Part shown: one piece after another, positions 1-5,146 of the stretch
Numbering within the stretch: position 1 is the first letter of the stretch
Layout of the letters: each line of letters starts with the position of its first letter
NCBI GenBank assembly: GCA_017543415.1
Contig: JAFYGD010000155.1
Location: 1 to 5,146, forward strand
DNA length: 5,146 bases
Origin: Eubacterium sp.
GTDB taxonomy: Bacteria > Bacillota > Clostridia > Oscillospirales > Acutalibacteraceae
Reading direction: 5' to 3'
Notes under the pieces: model-generated
Seen by the model: the letters and a program-made list of their open reading frames with translations, nothing else
What the model was told of the DNA's origin: nothing
Databases searched by the model: none
Position numbers and translations under genes: made by a program

Positions 1-335
1 AAATAGCTGTTGGTGTTGTAGCCGTGAACGCAGATAAAGGTGTTCTCGGTCGGCTTTTCGTTAATGTAAAAATAACCCGGCAGCGTAAGCCCGTCGTCGG
101 TGGTAATGCTTACCTCCTCAGCCGTGTAGTTTTCCTGAAGTCTTGCAATCGCGTCGTCAGTTGCTTTAGTGGCTTCAGCGTAGTCGTCGTCAAAAAAAAG
201 TCCGGGGTCCGGATTCTCCCTGTCGGTTTGCGGCGGGTCAATGAAAACCTTGTAAAGCATTACCGAAATTGCTGAAAGCCATGAAACAATAATTGCAGTT
301 AAAATTGAAATAAATAACCAAGAACCTTTTTTCAT
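1..335 (-). CDS. Membrane-anchored alpha/beta hydrolase, 5' part only (runs off left edge)
   Basis: The first 111 codons of a minus-strand gene are visible; the rest lies left of the window. Residues 1-3 (MKK) are followed by a hydrophobic stretch at about 5-32 with no obvious cleavage site, so a single N-terminal membrane anchor with the catalytic domain outside the cell is likely. An acidic, proline-containing linker (about 33-75) follows, then a beta-rich start (ITTDDGLTLPGYFYIN, 77-92) and a strand ending in FICVHGYNTNSY (100-111). The HGY at 104-106 after a hydrophobic strand is the usual oxyanion-hole site of alpha/beta hydrolases, and the order anchor, DG-L-L-GY, HGY resembles the Bacillus YqkD group. 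The nucleophile elbow and the Asp/His residues are out of view, so activity and substrate cannot be judged. The start is supported by AGGAGGAG five bases upstream and a promoter just beyond. It is transcribed divergently from the oxidoreductase gene. Confidence 0.8.
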   Translation of the reverse strand, partial: MKKGSWLFISILTAIIVSWLSAISVMLYKVFIDPPQTDRENPDPGLFFDDDYAEATKATDDAIARLQENYTAEEVSITTDDGLTLPGYFYINEKPTENTFICVHGYNTNSY

Positions 336-340
336 AAATT

Positions 341-348
341 CTCCTCCT
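341..348 (-). promoter_or_regulatory. Ribosome binding site of the alpha/beta hydrolase gene
   Basis: Read on the minus strand this is AGGAGGAG, a near-perfect anti-Shine-Dalgarno match five bases before the ATG at 335. It fixes the start of the minus-strand gene and confirms that this strand, not the plus strand, is coding at the left edge. Confidence 0.85.
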
Positions 349-361
349 GTTAATTGTTATT

Positions 362-390
362 ATTTTAACATAAAACGTCAAATTATTCAA
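362..390 (-). promoter_or_regulatory. Sigma-A type promoter for the alpha/beta hydrolase gene
   Basis: On the minus strand, TTGAAT (385-390) and TAAAAT (362-367) are separated by exactly 17 bp. The -10 box matches the consensus at 5 of 6 positions and the -35 box at 4 of 6. Transcription would start near 355, leaving a leader of about 20 nt that just holds the ribosome binding site. A TTGACG inside the spacer is an alternative -35, but it has no good -10 at normal distance. The -35 lies within the palindrome at 382-394. Confidence 0.6.
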
Positions 391-414
391 TAATATTTTC
401 ATACAATAATATTG
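382..414. repeat. Paired AT-rich palindromes / 10-bp direct repeat between divergent -35 boxes
   Basis: Two short palindromes lie between the divergent promoters: ATTATT-C-AATAAT at 382-394 and CAATA-A-TATTG at 404-414. They also share an exact direct repeat, CAATAATATT, at 388-397 and 404-413, so the copies are 16 bp apart. The first covers the -35 of the leftward promoter and the second overlaps the first three bases of the rightward -35. The arrangement would suit a regulator controlling both genes. AT-rich sequence produces such matches by chance fairly easily, so function is inference. Confidence 0.35.
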
Positions 415-440
415 ATTTTACGGGCGGAAAGGTATATAAT
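412..440 (+). promoter_or_regulatory. Sigma-A type promoter for the FAD oxidoreductase gene
   Basis: TTGATT (412-417) and a perfect TATAAT (435-440) are separated by 17 bp. Transcription should start near 447, giving a leader of about 40 nt before the ATG at 487. Because the frame is open back to 412, a longer protein starting at the TTG there is formally possible. That TTG is part of the -35 box and would not be transcribed from this promoter, which argues for the later start. Confidence 0.75.
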
Positions 441-474
441 AGTTAATGGAAATATGTCTATTATCTTTTTCTAC

Positions 475-479
475 AGGAG
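475..479 (+). promoter_or_regulatory. Ribosome binding site that sets the oxidoreductase start
   Basis: AGGAG lies seven bases before the ATG at 487. The in-frame ATG at 454 has no comparable site, and the Rossmann beta strand (KIIVAGGG) begins three residues after the 487 start, as is normal for this family. Together these choose 487 over earlier starts. Confidence 0.85.
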
Positions 480-486
480 TGATAAT

Positions 487-1785
487 ATGTCTGAAAAAAT
501 CATTGTTGCGGGCGGCGGGCACGGCGGAATAGCCGCGGCTATGCTGCTTTCAAAGGCGGGCTTTGACGTTACCGTTTATGAAAAGAATTCGCGTGACGCC
601 ATGGGCTATGACTGGACGGACTCATTTGACGCCCGTGCGTTTGACGCCGTAGGTATTCCCATGCCGTCAGAGGAGCATTTTGAGCCCGGTGCAAGTATAA
701 CCTTTGTACCTCCCTCGGAAAATACTATTATTACTATGCCTGACGGTGAAAATACAAGCATAATTATGGAGCGCAGGTATCTTTACGATTATCTTATCGG
801 TTTTGCCGAAGCGGCAGGAGTCAAGTTTAAATATGAGTGCGAGGTTAAAGCACCGCTGCTGTCGGGCGACAGGGTAGTCGGTATTGAAACCGAGGACGGC
901 AGGCATTATGCTTCGCTTATTATTGATGCCTGCGGCTGCGAAAGCGTTTTGAGAGCCGCACTTCCCGATTGCTGCGGAATACAGAAGCATACCGCTCCCA
1001 ACGAAAAATTTTTCGTCTACCGCGCTATTTATAACAAAGGCTGTGAGGACGTAAAGAATAAGTATAAGGTTTACCTTATTCCCAACGGCAGAATGGGTAT
1101 CGGCTGGGTTATCAGCGAAAGGGAACACAGCGATTTGCTTATCGGTGAATTTGAGCCCTTTACTCCCGAGGAAGCCGAACAGCGCGCAGAGTTTTTCAGA
1201 CAGCACAATCCCGTCCTCGGCAATAAGCTTCTGCGCGGCGGCGGAATGGTAACTATCCCCGTGCGTCATACGCTTTCGGTTATGGTTGCGGACGGCTACG
1301 CCGCAATAGGGGACAGCGCGTTTATGACGGTTCCGCTAATCGGCTCCGGTATCTCCAACGCGCTTTACGCAGCATCGATGCTTGCCGATGTAGTAATCAA
1401 TGATGAAACAAAAACCTACAGCGCTGAAATCCTCTGGGAATATCAGAAAAGGTACTTTAAGGAAATAGGCAACGGTATGGCAAAGTTCGGCGTAATAAGG
1501 GCAATTCTTCCAAGCCTTACGCCCGAACAGATTGACTATCTCTTTGACAGCGAAGTGCTGACCACCGAGGAAATGAATATCTCCGGAGGCTCCCTTGTTT
1601 CGGTTGACCCGACCCTTATCAAAAAGGCGGTTGCAATTATTAAGGATAAGGGGCTGCGCAATATTCTTATTAAGGTAATCGGCGATATGGGTAAGCTAAC
1701 GGCTGCCTTTGCTTCAATGCCTGCCTATTACAGCAGGGTAAAGGTTCTGCAGTGGGCTGAAAAATACGATTCAATTTTCAGTTGA
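487..1785 (+). CDS. FAD-dependent oxidoreductase (geranylgeranyl reductase / PHBH-like fold)
   Basis: This complete 432-residue protein is probably cytoplasmic. The N-terminal Rossmann motif GGGHGG is at 9-14, with acidic E32 ending the second strand (VTVYEK), the residue expected to bind the FAD ribose. R96 or R97 in MERRYLYDYL matches the conserved Arg of group A flavoproteins. The middle motif is IDACGCESVLR (146-156), where relatives usually have ADG-x-x-S-x-x-R. The second FAD motif, GDSAFMTVPLIGSGISNAL (275-293), contains GD (275-276) and P-x-x-G-x-G (283-288), which contact the FAD phosphate and ribityl chain. Residues 300-432 are mostly helical, as in the lycopene cyclase / geranylgeranyl reductase branch. 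Substrate cannot be read from sequence; polyprenyl reductase, monooxygenase or another FAD-linked dehydrogenase are all possible. Six cysteines (118, 149, 151, 162, 163, 186) cluster in the middle third. It has its own promoter and terminator, so it appears monocistronic. Confidence 0.88.
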   Translation: MSEKIIVAGGGHGGIAAAMLLSKAGFDVTVYEKNSRDAMGYDWTDSFDARAFDAVGIPMPSEEHFEPGASITFVPPSENTIITMPDGENTSIIMERRYLYDYLIGFAEAAGVKFKYECEVKAPLLSGDRVVGIETEDGRHYASLIIDACGCESVLRAALPDCCGIQKHTAPNEKFFVYRAIYNKGCEDVKNKYKVYLIPNGRMGIGWVISEREHSDLLIGEFEPFTPEEAEQRAEFFRQHNPVLGNKLLRGGGMVTIPVRHTLSVMVADGYAAIGDSAFMTVPLIGSGISNALYAASMLADVVINDETKTYSAEILWEYQKRYFKEIGNGMAKFGVIRAILPSLTPEQIDYLFDSEVLTTEEMNISGGSLVSVDPTLIKKAVAIIKDKGLRNILIKVIGDMGKLTAAFASMPAYYSRVKVLQWAEKYDSIFS

Positions 1786-1794
1786 TAATATGCA

Positions 1795-1822
1795 GGGAGG
1801 GCATTTTGCCCTCCCGTTTTTT
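1795..1822 (+). terminator. Rho-independent terminator after the FAD oxidoreductase gene
   Basis: A perfect 8-bp GC-rich stem, GGGAGGGC (1795-1802) with GCCCTCCC (1808-1815), encloses the loop ATTTT and is followed by G and six T residues (1817-1822). It begins nine bases after the stop codon. It should end the oxidoreductase transcript and insulate rpoB, which has its own promoter about 75 bp further on. No matching A tract lies upstream of the stem, so it is directional for the plus strand. Confidence 0.95.
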
Positions 1823-1866
1823 ACGCGCAAGTAATGAACACACGGCGCCGTTGATAAAATAATTTT

Positions 1867-1899
1867 AAGACTTGTAAAAAATTTACAAAATTAAGTCTT
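1867..1899. repeat. Nested inverted repeat and A/T tract upstream of the rpoB promoter
   Basis: The outer arms AAGACTT (1867-1873) and AAGTCTT (1893-1899) enclose the inner perfect inverted repeat TTGTAAA-AAA-TTTACAA (1872-1888). The right outer arm runs into the -35 box (1898-1903). The A/T-rich segment at 1876-1894 sits where an UP element, the site for the alpha-subunit C-terminal domain, would lie in a strong promoter. It could equally be an operator. The symmetry is directly visible; either role is inference. Confidence 0.45.
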
Positions 1900-1926
1900 G
1901 ACAAATTGACTCTTTTGGATTATATT
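1898..1926 (+). promoter_or_regulatory. Strong sigma-A type promoter for rpoB
   Basis: A consensus -35 TTGACA (1898-1903) is followed after exactly 17 bp by TATATT (1921-1926), one mismatch from the -10 consensus. TATTAT at 1923-1928 is a weaker alternative with a 19-bp spacer. Initiation near 1933 gives a leader of about 165 nt. With the terminator upstream, this promoter makes rpoB independent of the oxidoreductase gene. The A/T-rich segment just upstream may strengthen it. Confidence 0.85.
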
Positions 1927-1951
1927 ATAGTACCTACTAAAATGGGAATAT

Positions 1952-2080
1952 ATGCACTTTAGGCAGTTTTTACATTATTTGCCGAAACAAAAAATTTACA
2001 ATTTTTCAGTCGGCGCAACGCATAAAAACCGGTCAGAAAAGCGCTTGAATCCCGCATTTTTTGTAGGGAAATCCAAATGA
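1952..2080 (+). CDS. Possible 42-residue basic leader ORF upstream of rpoB
   Basis: An open frame begins at ATG 1952, about 19 nt after the predicted transcription start, and ends at TGA 2078-2080, 18 nt before the rpoB ATG, so it spans most of the leader. The peptide starts MHFRQFLHYLPKQKIYNF and is strongly basic, with many Lys and Arg and almost no acidic residues. The only ribosome binding site is a weak GGGA about five bases upstream. An open run of this length can arise by chance, and the composition may simply reflect A-rich leader RNA. If translated, ribosomes would terminate beside the rpoB ribosome binding site, which would permit translational coupling. No family is recognised. Confidence 0.2.
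   Translation: MHFRQFLHYLPKQKIYNFSVGATHKNRSEKRLNPAFFVGKSK
1981..2014 (+). promoter_or_regulatory. Stem-loop in the rpoB leader
   Basis: GCCGA (1981-1985) pairs with TCGGC (2010-2014). After a small internal loop, AAAAATT (1990-1996) pairs with AATTTTT (2000-2006) around the loop TAC. The lower stem is GC-rich and the upper stem is A-U only. It is followed by GCAACGC rather than a T run, so it does not look like a terminator. It could be a regulatory or mRNA-stabilising structure; no known RNA family is recognised. Confidence 0.4.
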
Positions 2081-2083
2081 AAC

Positions 2084-2091
2084 GGAGTGAT
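2084..2091 (+). promoter_or_regulatory. Ribosome binding site of rpoB
   Basis: GGAGTGAT lies seven bases before the ATG at 2099, a good partial match to the anti-Shine-Dalgarno complement GGAGGTGAT. It supports ATG 2099, which also gives the N-terminal length usual for Firmicute RpoB (residues RKSFAKI at about 14-20). Confidence 0.75.
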
Positions 2092-2098
2092 ACCTTTT

Positions 2099-5000
2099 AT
2101 GGTAAATGTGAAGGATGTACAGGTCGGTACAACTACACGAAAGAGCTTTGCAAAAATCAACGAGGTTATGCAGATGCCTAACCTTATTGAGGTGCAGAAG
2201 AAATCTTACCAGTGGTTCCTTGACGAAGGTCTGAAGGAGGTTTTCCGCGATATCGGTTCAATCACCGATTACACCGGCAACCTTGTTCTTGATTTCATTG
2301 ATTATTCAATGGACGATGAGCCCAAGTATTCTATCGCACAGTGCAAGGCGCGTGACGTTTCCTATTCAAAGCCGCTCAAGGTCAGAGCAAGACTTCAGAA
2401 TAAGGAAACCGGCGAGGTTAAGGAAAACACAATTTATATGGGCGACTTCCCGCTTATGACGGATGCGGGCACCTTTGTTATCAACGGTGCAGAAAGATGT
2501 ATCGTATCCCAGCTCGTAAGGTCACCCGGTGTTTACTATCATATGGAGCATGACAAAACCGGTAAGGAGCTTTACACCAATACCGTAATCCCCAACCGCG
2601 GCGCATGGCTTGAATATGAAACCGACGCTAACGACCTTTTCTACGTTAGAATTGATAAAAACAGAAAAATCTTCATCACCACCTTCCTCAGAGCTCTCGG
2701 CCTCGGTACAGACGCTGAAATAAGGGAATTCTTCGGTGACGATGAAAGAATTGAAGCCACTATTGATAAGGACACAACCAAGAACCAGGAAGAGGCTCTT
2801 CTTGAAGTTTACAAGAAGCTCCGTCCGGGCGAGCCGCCGACGCTTGAAACAGCACAGGCGCATCTTGACGGTCTGTTCTTTGACGCACACCGCTATGACC
2901 TTTCAAGAGTAGGCAGATATAAGTACAACAAAAAGCTCGGCCTTGCTGACCGTCTTTCGGGTCAGACTCTTTCACAGCCGATTATCTCCCCGATGGGCGA
3001 GCTTCTTGCCGATGCGGGCGAAAAGATTACCGCCGCAAAGGCTGCAGAGATTGAAAACACGGGCGTTATGTTCGCCTATGTTCAGCTCGACACCGGCAGG
3101 GAAATCAAAATCGCTTCAAACGGTATGGTTGATATTGACAACTTTGTTACCGTTGATAAAAAAGCGCTCGGCATTAATGAAAAGGTATCCTACCGTGTAT
3201 TAACAGAGATTATGGAAAAGTGCGGCGACGACCAGGCTGCCCTTGAAGAGGAAATCAGAATTAAGCATGATGACCTTATTCCTAATCATATTATTGTTGA
3301 TGATATATTCGCAACTGTTTCTTACCTCAACAACCTCGCTGCAGGTGTTGGTAAAACAGACGATATTGACCATCTCGGCAACCGCCGTATCCGTGCTGTC
3401 GGAGAGCTTCTCCAGAATCAGTTCAGAATCGGCTTTACAAGAATGGAGCGCGTTATCCGTGAGCGAATGACCTTACAGGCTCAGGACGATGAGGAAGCAA
3501 TCACACCTCAGGCGCTTATCAATATCAGACCCGTAGTTGCTGCAATCCGTGAGTTCTTCGGTTCTTCACCGCTTTCACAGTTTATGGACCAGAACAACCC
3601 GCTTGCAGAGCTTACTCATAAAAGACGTCTTTCGGCGCTCGGTCCCGGCGGTCTTTCGCGTGACCGTGCAGGCTTTGAGGTTCGTGACGTACATTACACC
3701 CATTACGGACGTATGTGCCCCATTGAAACTCCCGAAGGTCCGAACATCGGTCTTATCTCTTATCTTGCCTGTTACAGCCGTCTTAACGAATACGGCTTCA
3801 TTGAAGCTCCGTACCGTAAGATTGACAAGAAAACAGGCTGCGTAACCGATGAGGTTGTTTATATGACAGCCGATATGGAGGACGAATTTGTAGTTGCACA
3901 GGCTAACGAGCCTCTTGATGAAAAGGGCCACTTCCTTAACAACAGGGTAACCTGCCGTTACAGGGATGAGTTTCTTACAAAGCATCCCGATGAAGTTGAC
4001 TACATGGACGTATCTCCCAAGATGGTAGTATCCGTTGCTACCGCAATGATTCCGTTCCTTGAAAACGACGACGCAAACCGTGCTCTTATGGGTGCTAACA
4101 TGCAGCGTCAGGCAGTACCGCTTCTTAAAACCGAAGCTCCCGTAGTAGGAACAGGTATGGAATACAAGGCTGCTTACGATTCAGGCGTTGTAGTTCCCGC
4201 AAAGCGCGGCGGTACGGTTATCTCCGTTGACGCAGACGTTATTGAAATCAAAACCAAGTCAGGCGAAATTGATAAGTATGAGCTTATTAAGTTCTCAGGC
4301 TCAAACCAGGGCACCTGCATTAACCAGCGCCCGGTAGTTTCACTTCACGAAAAGGTTGAGGAAGGTCAGGTTATTGCCGACGGTCCCGCAACCTGCAACG
4401 GTGAAATTTCGCTCGGTAAGAATGCGCTTATCGGCTTTATGACATGGGAAGGTTATAACTACGAGGACGCTGTACTTATTAATGAAAAAATAGTACGCGA
4501 CGATGTATATACTTCTATCCATATTATAGAGCATGACCAGGAAGCCCGCGACACCAAGCTCGGCCCCGAGGAAATTACAAGGGATATCCCCAACGTTGGT
4601 GAGGATGCTATCAAGGACCTTGACGAAGACGGCATTATCCGTATCGGCGCAGAGGTTAAGAGTGGCGACATCCTTGTAGGCAAGGTTACTCCCAAGGGTG
4701 AAACCGACCTTACAAGCGAGGAAAGGCTTCTCCGTGCAATCTTCGGCGAAAAAGCGCGCGAGGTTCGTGATACCTCCCTTAAAGTGCCTCACGGCGAATA
4801 CGGTATCGTAGTTGACGTTAAGGTATTCACAAGGGCAAACAGCGATGAGCTCAACCCCGGTGTAAATAAGGTAGTTCGCGTTTATATCGCACAGAAGAGA
4901 AAAATCCAGGCAGGCGATAAGATGGCAGGCCGTCACGGTAACAAGGGCGTTGTTTCCCGTGTTCTTCCTCAGGAGGATATGCCCTTCCTTCCCGACGGAC

Positions 5001-5146
5001 GTCCGCTTGATATCGTTCTTAATCCTCTCGGCGTACCGTCCCGTATGAATATCGGTCAGGTACTTGAGGTTCACCTCGGCTATGCAGCTATGGCTCTCGG
5101 CTGGAAGATGATGACTCCCGTATTTGACGGCGCGCACGAGGATGAT
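2099..5146 (+). CDS. rpoB: DNA-directed RNA polymerase subunit beta (3' end cut off by window)
   Basis: These are 1016 uninterrupted codons of RpoB, which with beta' forms the catalytic cleft of RNA polymerase and binds rifampicin. Visible in order are the protrusion and lobe domains (about 20-410; [17 protein letters not shown]), the fork region with [10 protein letters not shown], the rifampicin pocket (488-519; [25 protein letters not shown]), [13 protein letters not shown] (540-552), [15 protein letters not shown] (660-674), and WEGYNYEDA (783-791) with E789-D790, equal to E. coli E813-D814. [12 protein letters not shown] (939-950) follows, with K941 and K949 matching catalytic-centre K1065 and K1073, then [13 protein letters not shown] from 975. 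Numbering drops by about 100 relative to E. coli before GDKMAG, so the enterobacterial insertion is absent, as in Firmicutes. Roughly 180-230 C-terminal residues, including the segment joining beta', lie beyond the window. rpoC would be expected downstream. No frameshift or internal stop is present. Confidence 0.99.
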   Translation, partial: MVNVKDVQVGTTTRKSFAKINEVMQMPNLIEVQKKSYQWFLDEGLKEVFRDIGSITDYTGNLVLDFIDYSMDDEPKYSIAQCKARDVSYSKPLKVRARLQNKETGEVKENTIYMGDFPLMTDAGTFVINGAERCIVSQLVRSPGVYYHMEHDKTGKELYTNTVIPNRGAWLEYETDANDLFYVRIDKNRKIFITTFLRALGLGTDAEIREFFGDDERIEATIDKDTTKNQEEALLEVYKKLRPGEPPTLETAQAHLDGLFFDAHRYDLSRVGRYKYNKKLGLADRLSGQTLSQPIISPMGELLADAGEKITAAKAAEIENTGVMFAYVQLDTGREIKIASNGMVDIDNFVTVDKKALGINEKVSYRVLTEIMEKCGDDQAALEEEIRIKHDDLIPNHIIVDDIFATVSYLNNLAAGVGKTDDIDHLGNRRIRAVGELLQNQFRIGFTRMERVIRERMTLQAQDDEEAITPQALINIRPVVAAIREFFGSSPLSQFMDQNNPLAELTHKRRLSALGPGGLSRDRAGFEVRDVHYTHYGRMCPIETPEGPNIGLISYLACYSRLNEYGFIEAPYRKIDKKTGCVTDEVVYMTADMEDEFVVAQANEPLDEKGHFLNNRVTCRYRDEFLTKHPDEVDYMDVSPKMVVSVATAMIPFLENDDANRALMGANMQRQAVPLLKTEAPVVGTGMEYKAAYDSGVVVPAKRGGTVISVDADVIEIKTKSGEIDKYELIKFSGSNQGTCINQRPVVSLHEKVEEGQVIADGPATCNGEISLGKNALIGFMTWEGYNYEDAVLINEKIVRDDVYTSIHIIEHDQEARDTKLGPEEITRDIPNVGEDAIKDLDEDGIIRIGAEVKSGDILVGKVTPKGETDLTSEERLLRAIFGEKAREVRDTSLKVPHGEYGIVVDVKVFTRANSDELNPGVNKVVRVYIAQKRKIQAGDKMAGRHGNKGVVSRVLPQEDMPFLPDGRPLDIVLNPLGVPSRMNIGQVLEVHLGYAAMALGWKMMTPVFDGAHEDD

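Larger units (their letters stand above)
1933..2098 (+). other. rpoB 5' untranslated leader (about 165 nt)
   Basis: This covers the interval from the predicted transcription start to the rpoB ATG. It holds a hairpin at 1981-2014 and a weaker imperfect one pairing 2045-2053 with 2066-2076, the latter shortly before the ribosome binding site. It also holds the second copy of a 13-bp repeat (1989-2001) and a 42-codon open frame (1952-2080). No hairpin is followed directly by a T run, so a standard intrinsic attenuator is not evident, and I recognise no known riboswitch or ribosomal-protein leader fold. The length would allow post-transcriptional control of beta-subunit synthesis, but that is inference. 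Confidence 0.5.

Noticed and set aside
24..275. Plus-strand 83-codon open frame at the left edge
   Set aside because: It is antisense to the hydrolase gene, which has a promoter, a strong ribosome binding site, a membrane anchor and an HGY motif. The plus-strand translation resembles nothing known and lacks a ribosome binding site.
412..486. N-terminal extension of the oxidoreductase from TTG 412 (25 extra residues) or ATG 454 (11 extra)
   Set aside because: TTG 412 lies in the -35 box and upstream of the predicted transcription start. ATG 454 has no ribosome binding site. ATG 487 has AGGAG at good spacing and places the Rossmann motif correctly.
667..1269. Minus-strand 200-codon open frame inside the oxidoreductase gene
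   Set aside because: The opposite strand carries a complete flavoprotein with all its motifs. The antisense product has no recognisable domain and is a codon-bias shadow.
1823..1866. Possible second terminator or promoter between the oxidoreductase terminator and the rpoB control region
   Set aside because: It contains only a GGCGCC palindrome and AT-rich sequence. No stem with a T tract and no paired -35/-10 boxes are visible.
2077..2181. 34-codon frame starting at ATG 2077, overlapping the leader ORF stop (ATGA) and the rpoB start
   Set aside because: It runs out of frame over the rpoB N-terminus, whose sequence is constrained by RpoB. No conserved features are seen, and the ATGA overlap is probably coincidental.
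3243..3845. Short plus-strand frames (3243-3470, 3537-3845) within rpoB, considered as evidence of a frameshift
   Set aside because: The rpoB frame is continuous from 2099 to 5146 with conserved motifs throughout, so these are out-of-frame shadows.
4340..5137. Minus-strand 265-codon open frame inside rpoB
   Set aside because: It is antisense to the most conserved part of rpoB. Strong codon bias in highly expressed genes keeps antisense frames open, and there is no promoter, ribosome binding site or recognisable domain.
1..5146. CRISPR array, insertion sequence, tRNA or rRNA, phage or toxin-antitoxin genes
   Set aside because: Apart from short AT-rich repeats in the two intergenic regions, no spaced repeats, transposase motifs, tRNA-like cloverleaf or relevant protein domains were found on either strand.

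Overview
The window looks like chromosomal DNA from a low-to-moderate GC Firmicute, most likely a clostridial gut-type bacterium of the Oscillospiraceae/Ruminococcaceae kind. The evidence is an RpoB that aligns in long blocks with Bacillus/Clostridium RpoB and lacks the large insertion that enterobacterial RpoB carries before its [12 protein letters not shown] motif, strong AGGAGG-type ribosome binding sites, sigma-A style promoters and AT-rich intergenic DNA. The family placement is inference; the Firmicute placement is firm.

Layout. Bases 1-335 hold, on the minus strand, the first 111 codons of a membrane-anchored alpha/beta hydrolase that runs off the left edge. Bases 336-486 are a compact divergent intergenic region with two good back-to-back promoters, one per strand, whose -35 boxes are each covered by a short AT-rich palindrome. 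Bases 487-1785 encode a complete 432-residue FAD-dependent oxidoreductase of the geranylgeranyl-reductase / p-hydroxybenzoate-hydroxylase fold class. It ends in a textbook rho-independent terminator (1795-1822). Bases 1823-2098 form the control region of rpoB: a nested inverted repeat and A/T tract, a near-consensus promoter (TTGACA, 17 bp, TATATT), and a leader of about 165 nt with one clear hairpin, an exact 13-bp repeat of a sequence upstream of the promoter, and a possible 42-codon leader ORF. Bases 2099-5146 are 1016 uninterrupted codons of rpoB, the RNA polymerase beta subunit, cut by the right edge before its C-terminal domain.

How it fits together. The hydrolase and the oxidoreductase are divergently transcribed and might share regulation, but nothing in the sequence ties them to one pathway. 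The oxidoreductase and rpoB are separate transcription units, divided by the terminator and a new promoter. The least ordinary points are that rpoB is not preceded by rplL here and has its own promoter and leader, and that its rifampicin pocket carries two non-consensus residues (Pro at the E. coli 510 position, Tyr at the 574 position). I see no mobile element, CRISPR array, tRNA, rRNA or defence-type system.
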